The translations under genes were made by a program, and so were the position numbers. A DNA stretch of 5,902 nucleotides from Desulfobacterales bacterium (GTDB lineage Bacteria; Desulfobacterota; Desulfobacteria; Desulfobacterales; BuS5). How positions within the stretch are numbered: position 1 is the first letter of the stretch; every line of letters starts with the position of its first letter. This document shows positions 5,744 through 5,902 of this stretch, piece after piece. The notes beneath the pieces were generated by a model, which was given only the letters and a program-made list of their open reading frames with translations, was not told the origin of the DNA and did not search any database. The stretch lies in NCBI GenBank assembly GCA_016735355.1, contig JAERRQ010000019.1, forward strand, positions 1-5,902. The letters are read 5' to 3'.

Positions 5744-5902
5744 AGGGCTCGCGCAAAAACAACTTTACATTTTAAGCGTCGATGCATCCTGCATGGCTGC
5801 GTTACGAAAGCGTAGAAATATCTTGATATTCCTACGCTTTCGCGCCTTGCCAGCCAGGCGCCTCAACACTTAAAATTGCTAACTTATTTTTGTGCGAACC
5901 CT
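5744..5902. repeat. large imperfect palindrome, MITE/REP-like dispersed element candidate
   Basis: The two halves, 5744-5822 and 5825-5902, are imperfect reverse complements around a TT at 5823-5824. The termini match as AGGG(C/T)TCGC(G/A)CAAAAA read inward from each end, ATTTTAAG is shared exactly in both arms, and the inner 18-bp stem (5805-5822 with 5825-5842) has a single mismatch. No reading frame fits inside, so it is non-coding. The symmetry and clean matching ends suggest a non-autonomous mobile or REP-type hairpin. The right end coincides with the window edge, so it may continue and no target duplication can be assessed. Confidence 0.8.
5805..5842 (+). terminator. possible transcription-ending hairpin in the palindrome core
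   Basis: The core of the palindrome forms an 18-bp stem (arms beginning CGAAAGCGTAG) with a two-base centre and one A-C mismatch. It would be a very stable RNA hairpin about 130 bases after the last gene. A clear T-run does not follow directly, so it is not a textbook intrinsic terminator; it may instead block 3' exonucleases or serve both strands. Function is inferred from position only. Confidence 0.3.

Overview
This is an ordinary chromosomal housekeeping segment, all read on the + strand. It probably comes from a sulfate-reducing member of the former Deltaproteobacteria (Desulfobacterota, Desulfobacterales-like). I infer this from the AT-leaning composition with Gram-negative style gene products, the gene order Trm112-like / DUF4416 / YicC / RemA (DUF370) / guanylate kinase / SpoU-type rRNA methylase, and the style of intergenic repeats. 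No rRNA, tRNA, CRISPR array, insertion sequence or prophage gene is visible, and I do not see a new multi-gene system.

Layout. Positions 2-145 are the last 47 codons of a gene I cannot identify. Positions 146-405 are non-coding: they hold a three-unit 10-bp repeat (CACAGAT core), a 14-bp A/T palindrome, a weak sigma-54-like promoter match and a strong ribosome binding site. Positions 406-1089 encode a CBS-CBS-ACT protein of the AcuB-like type. After a 110-base gap a tight gene train runs from 1200 to 5677: a 57-residue zinc-ribbon Trm112-family protein, a DUF4416 protein, YicC endoribonuclease (ATGA overlap with DUF4416), RemA/DUF370, guanylate kinase, a 23S rRNA 2'-O-methyltransferase-like SpoU protein, and a protein of the archaeal-type ornithine cyclodeaminase (ArgZ/AgrE C-terminal, LOR/SDH-related) family. 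The gaps inside the train are at most 42 bases, so it is probably one transcript or a few coupled ones.

How the genes fit together. yicC-remA-gmk is an old conserved neighbourhood, familiar from Firmicutes (yloC-remA-gmk-rpoZ). It joins RNA turnover, a DNA-binding regulator and GMP-to-GDP conversion. Here the slot usually held by rpoZ carries an rRNA methylase, which keeps the RNA/translation theme. The terminal amino-acid enzyme (ornithine to proline plus ammonia, if the family assignment carries over) is the metabolic outlier; it has its own good ribosome binding site. The CBS-ACT protein is a likely ligand sensor and is probably transcribed separately.

The 3' end (5678-5902) is entirely repeat structure: a degenerate 7-bp tandem repeat containing a perfect 14-bp palindrome, then an imperfect palindrome of about 159 bp that fills the window to its last base. 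The latter looks like a dispersed, non-autonomous hairpin element (MITE/REP-like) and may also end the transcript. These repeats and the short domain version of the ornithine cyclodeaminase-like protein are the parts most worth a second look.
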